Assembly: GCA_033809355.1 (NCBI GenBank)
Contig: JAPXLV010000036.1
Location: 1 to 27,512, forward strand
Direction: 5' to 3'
Origin: T3Sed10-213 sp012519365
Lineage (GTDB): Bacteria > Planctomycetota > Phycisphaerae > Sedimentisphaerales > Anaerohalosphaeraceae
Length of the DNA: 27,512 nucleotides
Below the pieces are notes generated by a model, which worked only from the letters and a program-made list of their open reading frames with translations, was not told the origin of the DNA and ran no database searches. Shown in pieces: positions 15,855-23,827 of this stretch; within the stretch, counting starts at the first letter, position 1, and each line of letters starts with the position of its first letter. Position numbers and translations under genes: made by a program.

Positions 15855-18800
15855 TTATTCTTCAAAGCGAACTTGCAATACACCGGCTGACCAGCCTCGC
15901 TGCATCTGGATTTCCAGTCGGACTGCGCTTGTGGTGACCTGCGTAAAGGCAGTGCGATTGTACATATCCAGCTCAGTCGCATAGCCGTTGCTGTCAACAA
16001 CGGGTCTCCATTCATTGCCGTCTTTATACAACAATCGCCAGGATTGCGGCACCTTGCATTCGCCGTGGCCGGTGTCGTCGAGCCAATAAACCTCCACCGC
16101 CGACAGGGTAGTCGGCTCGGCAAACTCAAACTCCATCCATTCGGTGGTTCCTTTTCGGGGCCACCAGTGATAGAATTCGTTGTCTTTGTCGTGTGAGCTT
16201 TTCGGCTCAATGCCGCTGACAACCGAATGGGGGCGTCCTGACCCGCGCGAGGCGGTTACACGACTTTCGGATGCGATGGTCGGACGCGGGCGGACAAAGG
16301 CGTCTTCTTTTTGTGTCGGCAGCCAGGCGACCATTTCATTTGGGCCGCGATTGCACCAGGTTGAATAGGGAATCGCGGTAACCTTAACCGTTGAGGTCAC
16401 AACACGACGATCATCCTGATCAAGTGCTACCTCGGAGGCCTGAAATGTCAAGACCTGAACGCCGCCCAGCAAATCTGAACGAAACTGCGTTTGAATTGGC
16501 GATTTGGGGTCCACAATTAAGTTTCTAACCTGTCTGGTAGGGCTGTCAGCTGCTTCGATACAATAGACAATCGGGCCGCGTTCGAGAGCGATTCGATTGC
16601 GGTCCTCGACCACGTTGTCATGGGCGATGACCCGACGAACGGGCATTGGGAAATCCAGCTCAACCATATCGCCTTTGACCCACGGACGGTGAATCTGCAC
16701 ATACCCCTTCTCAGGTTCAAGCGAAATTGCTTTGCCGTTCAGTTTGATTGTCGGTTTTTGATTCAGCGCGTCCGTGTAGCGGTATAAATCGCTGGGTACA
16801 GGCTGATTCATTGCCCAGCCGGGAATGCGAAGAGCCAGAGTAAACGGCTCGTTGGTCTCGGGGGTGACGGTCAATTTTACGCGGCCGTCCCAGGGGTATC
16901 GGGTTTGCTGTTCAATCTGGACGGTATTGTCGGCCAGTTGAACTGTACCTTCACCGCCGACATACAAATTGACATAGAGCGCATTATTCCAAACCGCGTA
17001 GACATAGCCGGGTACTGAGGCCAGGAACCGTGCGATATTGCCCGGACAGCAGGCACAGCCAAACCATGGCTGACGCTGGTGCTGGCCGCGGGATTCGAGT
17101 GGATTGGGATAAAAGAACAGCTTTCCATCCAAAGAGACGCCGGAAATCAGGCCGTTGTACAGCGTGCGTTCCATCACATCGATGTATTTACTGTCGCCGT
17201 GCAGCAAAAACATTCGGTGATTCCAATAGACATTGCCGATGGCTGCGCATGTTTCCGCATACGCACTCATATTCGGCAAGACATAATTCGGCCCGAAGGC
17301 CTCACCGCTGGATGTTGCGCCGATACCGCCGGTGATGTATAACTTTTTGGAGACCATATTCTCCCAGATGCGATTTAGCGCCCTGACATATGCCTGATCG
17401 CCGGTCAGCGCTGCCACATCGGCCATGCCTGAATACATATAGGTCGCACGCACTGCATGACCAACTGCTTCGTCCTGTTCGGTGACTTTTTTATGAGCCT
17501 GGCTGTATTCACCGTCGTTGGGGCCGCGTGTATCGAGGAAAAATTTGGCGAGATTCAAGTATTTTTCCTCGCCAGTAACGCGGTACAAGCGAACCAGCGC
17601 CATTTCAATGATTTGATGGCCGGGGGCATCTTCATTCTTGCCTGGCCCGAATGTCTCACACAGCAAGTCTGCGTTTTTGATCGCCACGTCCAGCAACGTT
17701 CGTTTGCCCGTGGCCTGATAATGCGCGACCGCTGCCTCATATAAATGCCCCATGTTGTACAACTCATGGCTGAGTCGTTTGACATTGACCCAACGCCGCG
17801 GCCCGGCCCAGTCATGCGGTTTTTCGGCGTTAATAGTGCGTGTAGTATAAAGGTAGCCGTCAGGCTCCTGGGCCGAGGCGATCAGTTCAATAACCTTATC
17901 CAGATAAGCGTCCATTTTTGGATCGTACTTTACAGCCAGACCGTACGCGGCCCCTTCCAGCACTTTATAGGGGTCGGTATCGTCAAACGGCAGGCCGGGC
18001 GGAGAACGATCTTCCAGTTTTTCGCCGGCAAGTACCTTGGCGGCACGTTCAAAATGATAGAATCGCTTGGTCTGTTCACATTTCTCAAACGCATGGGGAA
18101 TGGTTACGGAGCGGTTGATTTCCACCCGCGGCGCCCAAAATTCATCATTAAAATGCACGTGGGTAAAATTAACCGGTGCGTACGGATAATCCTTTTTCAG
18201 CGATGCCGATTGTTTTGCTTCCTGTTGTGCATCACGTCGAATGGTTCGCACACCAAACACGCCACCGGCATAGCTGTTCGGATGGGATTGGAATCGAACA
18301 CGAACTTTTTCTTTGCCTTTGGTCAATTCTTCAGGGATCGGATACGTTACATCAAAGAATTCGTTTGGCTTGTTGCGGTCAAGCACCTGGGTAGCGATTT
18401 TTTCGCCGTCCACCAAAATATCAAAGGTTCGCCTGCCGCGTTCGGAACCCCAGTAAGTTACGATCAAATCCACAGGTTTGTCGGGCAGGACTTTCATATC
18501 AAATTCAAACCAGCCGTTGTACGCGTCCCGCCACATGCGTCCGCCGAAAGTCCCGACGTTGGTGCGTTCTCCGGTCAGATTGTGGTCGCGTTCAGGCTGC
18601 ATCTGACCCAGTTGCAGTGTATCGATGCTCATCGCTTCAAGCCGGCGAAGGCGTTCCTGTTCAGCGGCAAATTCGGCCTCTTTTTCCGCCCAGGCATCCG
18701 GATCGAACACATCCAGATAGACCGCATAGGGTTGTTCTGCGATCGTGTAAAGCGGAATGAATTTCAGGGAGATCGGCTGCCAACCGTTTGGGCCGAGCTG

Positions 18801-20591
18801 ACGAGCCGCCGAATCTAAAATGAATTCAAGCGGAGCGGTTTGCTTAAAGGACTTTAAGAGGACTTCGGTATTTTCGGCCACCAATACCGGAGGCTCCTGT
18901 CTCTCGTTCAGCAACGCGGCCAGCAACGTCGGGCCGTATAGAAAGGCGGTACGATTGGGCATATCCGGCAGTGGGGAGGTATGCAGGTTCATCGGTAATG
19001 TTAAAACGATTTGATCGCCCTGTTCGAAAATACGCCGCAGGGTTAAGTAGCCATCGTCTTCTAAAGTTGCAGGCATGGGCTGACCGTTGAGGGTTACTGT
19101 GACGCTGGTTGTCCAATACGGCTTTCGAATTTTGAGCTCAAGACGCTGCGGCTTATCGCTTGCAAAAGAGAGCGTGACGCGTCCGGCAGGGGGCAGTTGG
19201 CTTTGCTGGGTGAGGGTGATGCCTTTATCTTTCCAATTCAAAACCGACGAGATAAACAAATTGACATAAAGGGTATCGTTGGCATGGGCATAAATGGTAT
19301 CGGCGTATTTGGCATGGTTTTCCATCCCTGTGCCGACACAACACCAGAAGGAGCGAGTCGGATGACTGAACCCCTTGCGGGCGGGCATATCCAAAAAGCC
19401 TTTATAGACCAGCCGGCCGCCTTCTTCTGGATGTTGATGGGCCAGAATGTGATTCAGCAGCGCCCGCTCATAATAATCCATATAGGATGCGTTCGGCTTC
19501 CATGCGAATAAATGCCGTGTCAGCTTGAGCATATTATAAGTGTTGCATGTTTCGGTTGTGTCGTGCATCCGCTCAGCCAAACGATCGGGTTGTCCGAAAT
19601 ATTCCTCGGCGCTGTTGCCGCCGTTGGCATACGTGTAATGATTAACGACGGTTGTCCAGAAGAACTCTGCTATTGTCTCGTATCGTTCCTTTGCGGTCAG
19701 TTCATACAGCCGTGCGGATCCAATGATTTTGGGGATCTGCGTGTTGGCGTGCAGGCCGGGCAAGATGTTGCGTTGCTCACTAAGCGGATCCAGAACCGCC
19801 TTGTGGTAGAACTTTTCGGCCAGCGCCAGGTATCGCTTATCGCCGGTAATCGCGTATAAATCGGCGAACGTTTCGTTAATTCCGCCGTGCTCACAGGCCA
19901 GCATCCGCTGCCATTGTTCGTCGTTTAGGTTTGCCAGCAATTGATCAATCCAGTCGGCATGACGAATCCACACGTCAAGTGCCTTTTTGTTGCCGGTGTA
20001 CACATAAACATCGCGTAAGCCCGCCATCAATTTATGTTGGGTGTACCACGGGACCCAGATGCCGTTCAGGTCAAACCCGCCGGATCGAATCTCTCCGCGG
20101 GAGACTTCTTCAAAAGCCCGTTTTCCGTTGGGAAACGCCGACATATAACCGCTGCCGTGAGTGTCCTGAACCGCTGCCAGTTCATCGACGATATAGTCGG
20201 TTTTTTGTTTGAATGCCTCCTGTCCGGTATTGGCATACATCATTGCACAGGCCGACATATAATGTCCGAGACTATGGCCGGCAATGGTTTCGCTTTCCCA
20301 GCCGCCGTACACCTCGGCTTTGGGCTCCAGTCCGGCCTCCTTACGGAACCATGCCAGAAAGCGGTCCGGCTCCAAAGACAGCAGCCACTCGGCGTTCAGT
20401 TCCATTGCCTTTTTGAACGGTCCGTCCAGGAGTTTGACCTCATTCAAATTAAACGGCTGAGCGGATAGTTGTACTTGCGGGCCAACTTTTGCGGGGAAGT
20501 CCATTGTCAGCGAGTCTGCGAAAAGGGGAGGAAACAAAAAGCATAAAAAGATAAACATTGTGCAAATACAGTACTTTTCGGCATGCACCAT
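15855..20591 (-). CDS. Tandem GH127 glycoside hydrolase (beta-L-arabinofuranosidase family)
   Basis: This 1578-residue secreted protein contains two GH127 (DUF1680) catalytic modules. After a signal peptide (about 1-25), module 1 covers about 43-640. A beta-rich region at about 650-790 follows, then module 2 from about 802 to 1425, then a C-terminal region (about 1440-1578) that looks like an F5/8-type carbohydrate-binding domain. In characterised GH127 enzymes (HypBA1) a zinc site uses one Glu and three Cys, one of which is the nucleophile. Both modules keep this set: E347, C349, C417, C418 and E1113, C1115, C1181, C1182. The two modules are diverged (WCCVGTG versus CACCPGN), so they may have different specificities. 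Expected substrates are beta-L-arabinofuranosides in plant or algal glycans. The ATG at 20591 has AAAGGAGA eight bases upstream. No other carbohydrate-degradation gene is adjacent. Confidence 0.92.
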   Translation of the reverse strand: MVHAEKYCICTMFIFLCFLFPPLFADSLTMDFPAKVGPQVQLSAQPFNLNEVKLLDGPFKKAMELNAEWLLSLEPDRFLAWFRKEAGLEPKAEVYGGWESETIAGHSLGHYMSACAMMYANTGQEAFKQKTDYIVDELAAVQDTHGSGYMSAFPNGKRAFEEVSRGEIRSGGFDLNGIWVPWYTQHKLMAGLRDVYVYTGNKKALDVWIRHADWIDQLLANLNDEQWQRMLACEHGGINETFADLYAITGDKRYLALAEKFYHKAVLDPLSEQRNILPGLHANTQIPKIIGSARLYELTAKERYETIAEFFWTTVVNHYTYANGGNSAEEYFGQPDRLAERMHDTTETCNTYNMLKLTRHLFAWKPNASYMDYYERALLNHILAHQHPEEGGRLVYKGFLDMPARKGFSHPTRSFWCCVGTGMENHAKYADTIYAHANDTLYVNLFISSVLNWKDKGITLTQQSQLPPAGRVTLSFASDKPQRLELKIRKPYWTTSVTVTLNGQPMPATLEDDGYLTLRRIFEQGDQIVLTLPMNLHTSPLPDMPNRTAFLYGPTLLAALLNERQEPPVLVAENTEVLLKSFKQTAPLEFILDSAARQLGPNGWQPISLKFIPLYTIAEQPYAVYLDVFDPDAWAEKEAEFAAEQERLRRLEAMSIDTLQLGQMQPERDHNLTGERTNVGTFGGRMWRDAYNGWFEFDMKVLPDKPVDLIVTYWGSERGRRTFDILVDGEKIATQVLDRNKPNEFFDVTYPIPEELTKGKEKVRVRFQSHPNSYAGGVFGVRTIRRDAQQEAKQSASLKKDYPYAPVNFTHVHFNDEFWAPRVEINRSVTIPHAFEKCEQTKRFYHFERAAKVLAGEKLEDRSPPGLPFDDTDPYKVLEGAAYGLAVKYDPKMDAYLDKVIELIASAQEPDGYLYTTRTINAEKPHDWAGPRRWVNVKRLSHELYNMGHLYEAAVAHYQATGKRTLLDVAIKNADLLCETFGPGKNEDAPGHQIIEMALVRLYRVTGEEKYLNLAKFFLDTRGPNDGEYSQAHKKVTEQDEAVGHAVRATYMYSGMADVAALTGDQAYVRALNRIWENMVSKKLYITGGIGATSSGEAFGPNYVLPNMSAYAETCAAIGNVYWNHRMFLLHGDSKYIDVMERTLYNGLISGVSLDGKLFFYPNPLESRGQHQRQPWFGCACCPGNIARFLASVPGYVYAVWNNALYVNLYVGGEGTVQLADNTVQIEQQTRYPWDGRVKLTVTPETNEPFTLALRIPGWAMNQPVPSDLYRYTDALNQKPTIKLNGKAISLEPEKGYVQIHRPWVKGDMVELDFPMPVRRVIAHDNVVEDRNRIALERGPIVYCIEAADSPTRQVRNLIVDPKSPIQTQFRSDLLGGVQVLTFQASEVALDQDDRRVVTSTVKVTAIPYSTWCNRGPNEMVAWLPTQKEDAFVRPRPTIASESRVTASRGSGRPHSVVSGIEPKSSHDKDNEFYHWWPRKGTTEWMEFEFAEPTTLSAVEVYWLDDTGHGECKVPQSWRLLYKDGNEWRPVVDSNGYATELDMYNRTAFTQVTTSAVRLEIQMQRGWSAGVLQVRFEE

Positions 20592-20633
20592 GAAGCACTC
20601 TCCTTTCTCGGTTCATATCATCCATTGTTCTCT

Positions 20634-20663
20634 ATTCGGTAAATTCAAAGACATTTTCCGAAT
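20634..20663. repeat. Interrupted inverted repeat upstream of the GH127 gene
   Basis: ATTCGG (20634-20639) and CCGAAT (20658-20663) are complementary hexamers 18 bases apart. They overlap the edge of the candidate -10 and the expected transcription start of the GH127 gene, so they could be an operator. Hexamer pairs at this spacing can also arise by chance. Confidence 0.3.
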
Positions 20664-20690
20664 TCTAAGTCATCCTCTTAAAGATGTTCA
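20662..20690 (-). promoter_or_regulatory. Candidate promoter of the GH127 gene
   Basis: On the minus strand TGAACA (20690-20685), 17 bases and TAGAAT (20667-20662) form a moderate sigma-70 match. Transcription would begin near 20655, about 65 bases before the ATG. Confidence 0.35.
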
Positions 20691-20742
20691 CCGAAATCAA
20701 TGAAAATGGACAGTTTTTTTGAAAAAAAAGCAAAAATTGCAC

Positions 20743-20771
20743 TTGAAATGTTAGGTTAACCTAATTATATT
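20743..20771 (+). promoter_or_regulatory. Promoter of the iron-uptake operon
   Basis: TTGAAA (20743-20748), a 17-base spacer and TATATT (20766-20771) are followed only 15 bases later by the ATG at 20787. The predicted leader is about nine bases and has no Shine-Dalgarno sequence. The spacer contains a palindromic operator, as expected for repression by blocking polymerase. Confidence 0.65.
20751..20764. promoter_or_regulatory. DtxR/IdeR-like iron box
   Basis: TTAGGTTAACCTAA is a perfect 14-bp palindrome. It matches the first 14 positions of the known DtxR consensus TTAGGTTAGCCTAACCTAA at all but one. It lies exactly between the -35 and -10 of the promoter of the adjacent DtxR-family gene. 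A second TTAACC (20770-20775) could pair with GGTTAA (20754-20759) as an overlapping dyad. Autoregulation by iron is inferred. Confidence 0.7.
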
Positions 20772-20786
20772 AACCGGATTTTAATT

Positions 20787-21305
20787 ATGAGTTTCTTAAA
20801 AAAACAACTCAGTGCGTCTCTTGAAGATTACCTTGAGGCGATCTATGTCCTGCTGCAGTCCGGAAATGTGGCTCGCAGCAAGGATATTGCAGAGCACCTG
20901 CAGGTCTCTGCGGCCTCGGTAACCGGTGCGCTGCGGACATTGGCGGAACGGCAATTGATTCACTACAAACCCTATGGGTATATTACCCTGACGGACAAAG
21001 GACAGCAAGCGGCAAGCCGTGTTGTCCGACGACACGAAGCATTGGAGTCCTTTTTTTGCGATGTTCTTGGGATCGATCCGGCCGTTGCGCAGCGGTCGGC
21101 TTGTTCGGCAGAACATGCTATCTCTTCTGAAATTGCATCTCGTTTGATGCTGTATCTGGAGTTTTTGTCGTCTGAAAAGAAGGCCGGAAAAGATATTTGT
21201 CGGGATTTTCAGGGCTATTGCCGACAATCGGAGAAGAAAAATCAAGATAAGCCCTTTTGGGGGCAAGATGACCGAAATCATGAATGTTTCAATACCAAAG
21301 GCTAA
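20787..21305 (+). CDS. DtxR/MntR-family metal-dependent transcriptional regulator
   Basis: This 172-residue protein has the N-terminal winged helix-turn-helix (about 10-70, ARSKDIAEHLQVSAASVTGALR) and the metal-binding dimerisation domain (about 75-130) of the DtxR family. It lacks the SH3-like third domain found in DtxR and IdeR. By motif comparison the likely metal ligands are D14 and E17, as in manganese-sensing MntR, with H83, E87, C106, E109 and H110; C106 corresponds to the cysteine typical of iron-sensing DtxR and IdeR. The tail beyond residue 130 is polar and holds C138, C145, H165 and C167. It is followed five bases later by feoA, and a DtxR-like palindrome lies in its promoter, so an iron-responsive autorepressor is the best reading. 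Start chosen at ATG 20787. Confidence 0.9.
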   Translation: MSFLKKQLSASLEDYLEAIYVLLQSGNVARSKDIAEHLQVSAASVTGALRTLAERQLIHYKPYGYITLTDKGQQAASRVVRRHEALESFFCDVLGIDPAVAQRSACSAEHAISSEIASRLMLYLEFLSSEKKAGKDICRDFQGYCRQSEKKNQDKPFWGQDDRNHECFNTKG

Positions 21306-21310
21306 TTCTA

Positions 21311-21562
21311 ATGCAACCGAATAAGGACAAACAAACAATCTCGCTTGCGCAAATGCCAGCCGGCAAACTTGTCGAAGTCGTCTCGATCGATGGCGGGTAC
21401 GGCCTGAAAAACCGGCTTGCGTCGATGGGGATATTGGCGCATTCTACGTTTCGCGTGTTGCGCAACGAAGGTGCCGGCCGACTTATCGTGGCGATTAAAA
21501 ACAGCAAGGTAGTTATCGGGCGCGGTGCATCTTCTAATATTTTTGTTCGAGAATGCGAATAA
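21311..21562 (+). CDS. feoA: Ferrous iron transport protein A
   Basis: This 83-residue cytoplasmic protein has the size and SH3-like beta-barrel pattern of FeoA, including the family signature GLKNRLASMGI (about residues 29-39) and the closing segment with SKVVIGRGASSNIFV. FeoA is a small partner needed for full FeoB activity and binds its cytoplasmic part. I chose the ATG at 21311, five bases after the regulator's stop and nine bases after AAAGG; an in-frame start at 21284 would overlap the regulator and add nine residues. feoB follows after 52 bases. The FeoA fold is related to the SH3 domain that the adjacent short DtxR-type regulator lacks. Confidence 0.9.
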   Translation: MQPNKDKQTISLAQMPAGKLVEVVSIDGGYGLKNRLASMGILAHSTFRVLRNEGAGRLIVAIKNSKVVIGRGASSNIFVRECE

Positions 21563-21577
21563 TTTTTTTCCTCCTAA

Positions 21578-21595
21578 AGTTAGTCAAGGCTAACT
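21578..21595. promoter_or_regulatory. Second TTAG-N6-CTAA site between feoA and feoB
   Basis: AGTTAG (21578-21583) and CTAACT (21590-21595) form an inverted repeat with a six-base spacer. Its core, TTAG-N6-CTAA, has the same half-sites and spacing as the perfect palindrome in the operon promoter. It could be a weaker regulator site or a small mRNA hairpin in front of the feoB ribosome-binding site. Confidence 0.45.
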
Positions 21596-21596
21596 C

Positions 21597-21615
21597 TTTA
21601 AAGGAACGTTTTTAA
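21597..21615 (+). repeat. Imperfect direct repeat, copy 1, in front of feoB
   Basis: This 19-bp stretch, TTTAAAGGAACGTTTTTAA, contains the feoB ribosome-binding site (AAGGA) and ends on the first base of its ATG. It matches 17 of 19 positions of a stretch at the feoB stop codon. Confidence 0.6.
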
Positions 21616-23699
21616 TGGAACAAAAAAAAGAGATATGTGTTGCCCTTATCGGCAATCCGAACAGCGGCAAAACTACGGTCTTTAATTTACTCACCGGTGC
21701 GCGCCGGCATGTGGGCAATTATCCCGGCGTAACGGTTGAAAAGGTCGAAGGCCGTCGCAATTACAAGGGATATTTGCTGCGTTTTGTCGATTTACCCGGG
21801 ACCTACAGCCTGACGGCCTATTCCCCGGAAGAACTGATCGCCCGTCATTTTATATTGGATGAAAAGCCCGATGTAGTTGTCGATATACTGGATGCGTCCA
21901 ATCTTGAACGACACTTGTACCTTGCGACACAGTTGATGGAAATGCGAACGCCGCTGGTTTTGGCTTTGAATATGTCCGATGTGGCGAAAAATCAGGGCAT
22001 TGAATTCGATCTGAATCGGCTGGAGGGTTTACTCGGGGCGCGTATCGTGCCCATGGTCGCCAGTAAAGGCGAGGGAATGAACGCTCTTTTGGATGCGGTG
22101 GTAGAAACCGCTGCCGATAAGGTTCCTCTTACACCCCACATAAGCTACGGTAGCGATATTGAGGCGGAACTGTCGCATGTTGAAAAACTCGTGCACCTTC
22201 ACGCAAAGGAGCTTTCGGATCGCTATGGCAGCCGTTGGGTAGCGCTGAAACTGCTCGAAGGCGACGCAGAAATCCGTGAGCGCGTCAACACCCCTGACCT
22301 TCTCGAAAAAGTTCAGGTCTCGCAAGAGCGTCTCAAAACCCTTTTCGGCGACAGTCCGGATATTTTGATTGCTGACCGGCGCTATGGCTTTATTAGCGGG
22401 GCCTGCCAGGAAGCGGTCAAACATACCGTCCTGACACGCCATGATATCAGCGACAAGGTGGATAGGGTGCTGACACATCGTTGGCTGGGACTGCCGATAT
22501 TCGCGGTGTTGATGTATCTGGTATTTTATCTAACCTTTAAGCTCGGCGACTATCCGATGGCATGGCTGGAAATGTGTTTTGATTGGCTTAGTGCGGCTAT
22601 TGTCGCGGTCTGGCCAGGGGAGAATCTGCTTTGGCTTCAGTCGTTACTGGTGGACGGCGTCATCGGAGGCGTCGGCGGGGTGGTGATCTTTCTGCCGAAC
22701 ATTCTTCTGTTATTTTTGAGCATCGCTTTTTTGGAGGATACGGGATACATGGCCCGGGCGGCCTTTATTATGGATCGCATTATGCACAAGATCGGGTTGC
22801 ACGGCAAAAGCTTTATCCCAATGTTGATTGGGTTTGGCTGCTCTGTGCCGGCCATTATGGCCACTCGGATTCTGGAGAACCGTCGCAATCGTCTGGCGAC
22901 GATGCTGGTCGTTCCGCTGATGAGCTGCGGAGCGCGGATACCGATTTATGCGCTGCTGATTCCGGCGTTTTTTCCGCCTCAGTGTCACGGGCCGGTGATG
23001 TGGCTGATTTATCTTATCGGCATTGTTGCGGCTGTTGTGTGTATCAATCTGTTGCGGCGGACCCTTCTGAAAGGCGAATCGGTGCCATTCGTGATGGAAC
23101 TGCCGCCATACAGGCTGCCCACGTGGAAAGGCCTGCTCATTCACATGTGGGATCGCGGCTGGATGTATCTGAAAAAGGCCGGAACTATTATCCTTGGCTT
23201 GTCTATTGTCCTGTGGTTTCTGACGAGCTTTCCCAAGCCTCCCAAGGCTCTGATAGAACACTTGACATCGCAAGAGCAATACACCGCAGAGATACGATAT
23301 TCTATTGCAGGGCGTTTTGGCAGGGCAATAGAGCCGGCCATTCGTCCGCTGGGGTTTGACTGGAAGATCGGTACCGCCCTGATCGGTGCGACCATGGCCA
23401 AAGAGGTGTTTGTGTCGCAATTAAGCATTCTCTATTCGCTGGGCGATGAACAAGACAGCGAGGAGACGTTGACATTGCTCCAGCAGCGTCTTCGCGCTGA
23501 CTATAATCCGCTCCAGGGCTTTTGCATAATGCTGTTTTGTCTGCTTAGTACGCCGTGTGTCGCGACGGTGGCGATTACCCGCAAGGAATCCGGCAAATGG
23601 CGATGGGCATTGCTCCAGTTTTTCGGCTTAACAGCGATGGCGTATATCGTGACACTGTGTGTGTTTCAAATTGGGAATTTGCTGCAAACGCTTTTTTAA
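21615..23699 (+). CDS. feoB: Ferrous iron transport protein B
   Basis: This 694-residue inner-membrane transporter imports Fe2+ and has an N-terminal G-protein domain. The nucleotide motifs are GNPNSGKTT (G1, 13-21), VTVEK (G2, 39-43), DLPG (G3, 59-62) and NMSD (G4, 119-122). A helical spacer domain follows to about residue 275. The membrane part (about 290-694) carries the Gate motifs GYMARAAFIMD (377-387), GCSVPA with C409 and SCGAR with C438; these are the conserved FeoB core cysteines. Length is typical for a FeoB without the extended C-terminal tail seen in enterobacteria. The ATG at 21615 has AAGGA nine bases upstream. It follows feoA and precedes an OprB-type porin gene. Confidence 0.97.
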   Translation: MEQKKEICVALIGNPNSGKTTVFNLLTGARRHVGNYPGVTVEKVEGRRNYKGYLLRFVDLPGTYSLTAYSPEELIARHFILDEKPDVVVDILDASNLERHLYLATQLMEMRTPLVLALNMSDVAKNQGIEFDLNRLEGLLGARIVPMVASKGEGMNALLDAVVETAADKVPLTPHISYGSDIEAELSHVEKLVHLHAKELSDRYGSRWVALKLLEGDAEIRERVNTPDLLEKVQVSQERLKTLFGDSPDILIADRRYGFISGACQEAVKHTVLTRHDISDKVDRVLTHRWLGLPIFAVLMYLVFYLTFKLGDYPMAWLEMCFDWLSAAIVAVWPGENLLWLQSLLVDGVIGGVGGVVIFLPNILLLFLSIAFLEDTGYMARAAFIMDRIMHKIGLHGKSFIPMLIGFGCSVPAIMATRILENRRNRLATMLVVPLMSCGARIPIYALLIPAFFPPQCHGPVMWLIYLIGIVAAVVCINLLRRTLLKGESVPFVMELPPYRLPTWKGLLIHMWDRGWMYLKKAGTIILGLSIVLWFLTSFPKPPKALIEHLTSQEQYTAEIRYSIAGRFGRAIEPAIRPLGFDWKIGTALIGATMAKEVFVSQLSILYSLGDEQDSEETLTLLQQRLRADYNPLQGFCIMLFCLLSTPCVATVAITRKESGKWRWALLQFFGLTAMAYIVTLCVFQIGNLLQTLF

Positions 23700-23713
23700 G
23701 GGAACGTTCTTAA
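23695..23713 (+). repeat. Imperfect direct repeat, copy 2, at the end of feoB
   Basis: TTTAAGGGAACGTTCTTAA covers the feoB stop codon and repeats copy 1 with two mismatches. It is also a partial dyad: TTTAAG (23695-23700) pairs with CTTAAA (23709-23714) around AACGTT. Unlike copy 1, no start codon follows at the expected distance. Confidence 0.6.
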
Positions 23714-23827
23714 AGCACCGGCACAAATGCCTGTGGAAGATGGCGAAAAGATATTGGATTTTGTCGTCATAAAGTCGATTTTGAGTATTCGTTACGCAAC
23801 CGTCTGAAAATGAAAGGAAACTCAATA

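Noticed and set aside
17457..17744. Plus-strand frame of 95 codons in the GH127 gene
   Set aside because: It is antisense to the second catalytic module and has no independent support.
17745..18818. Open frame of 357 codons on the plus strand inside the GH127 gene
   Set aside because: It is antisense to the middle of a well-supported GH127 protein, crosses a linker and part of a catalytic module, and resembles no protein family.
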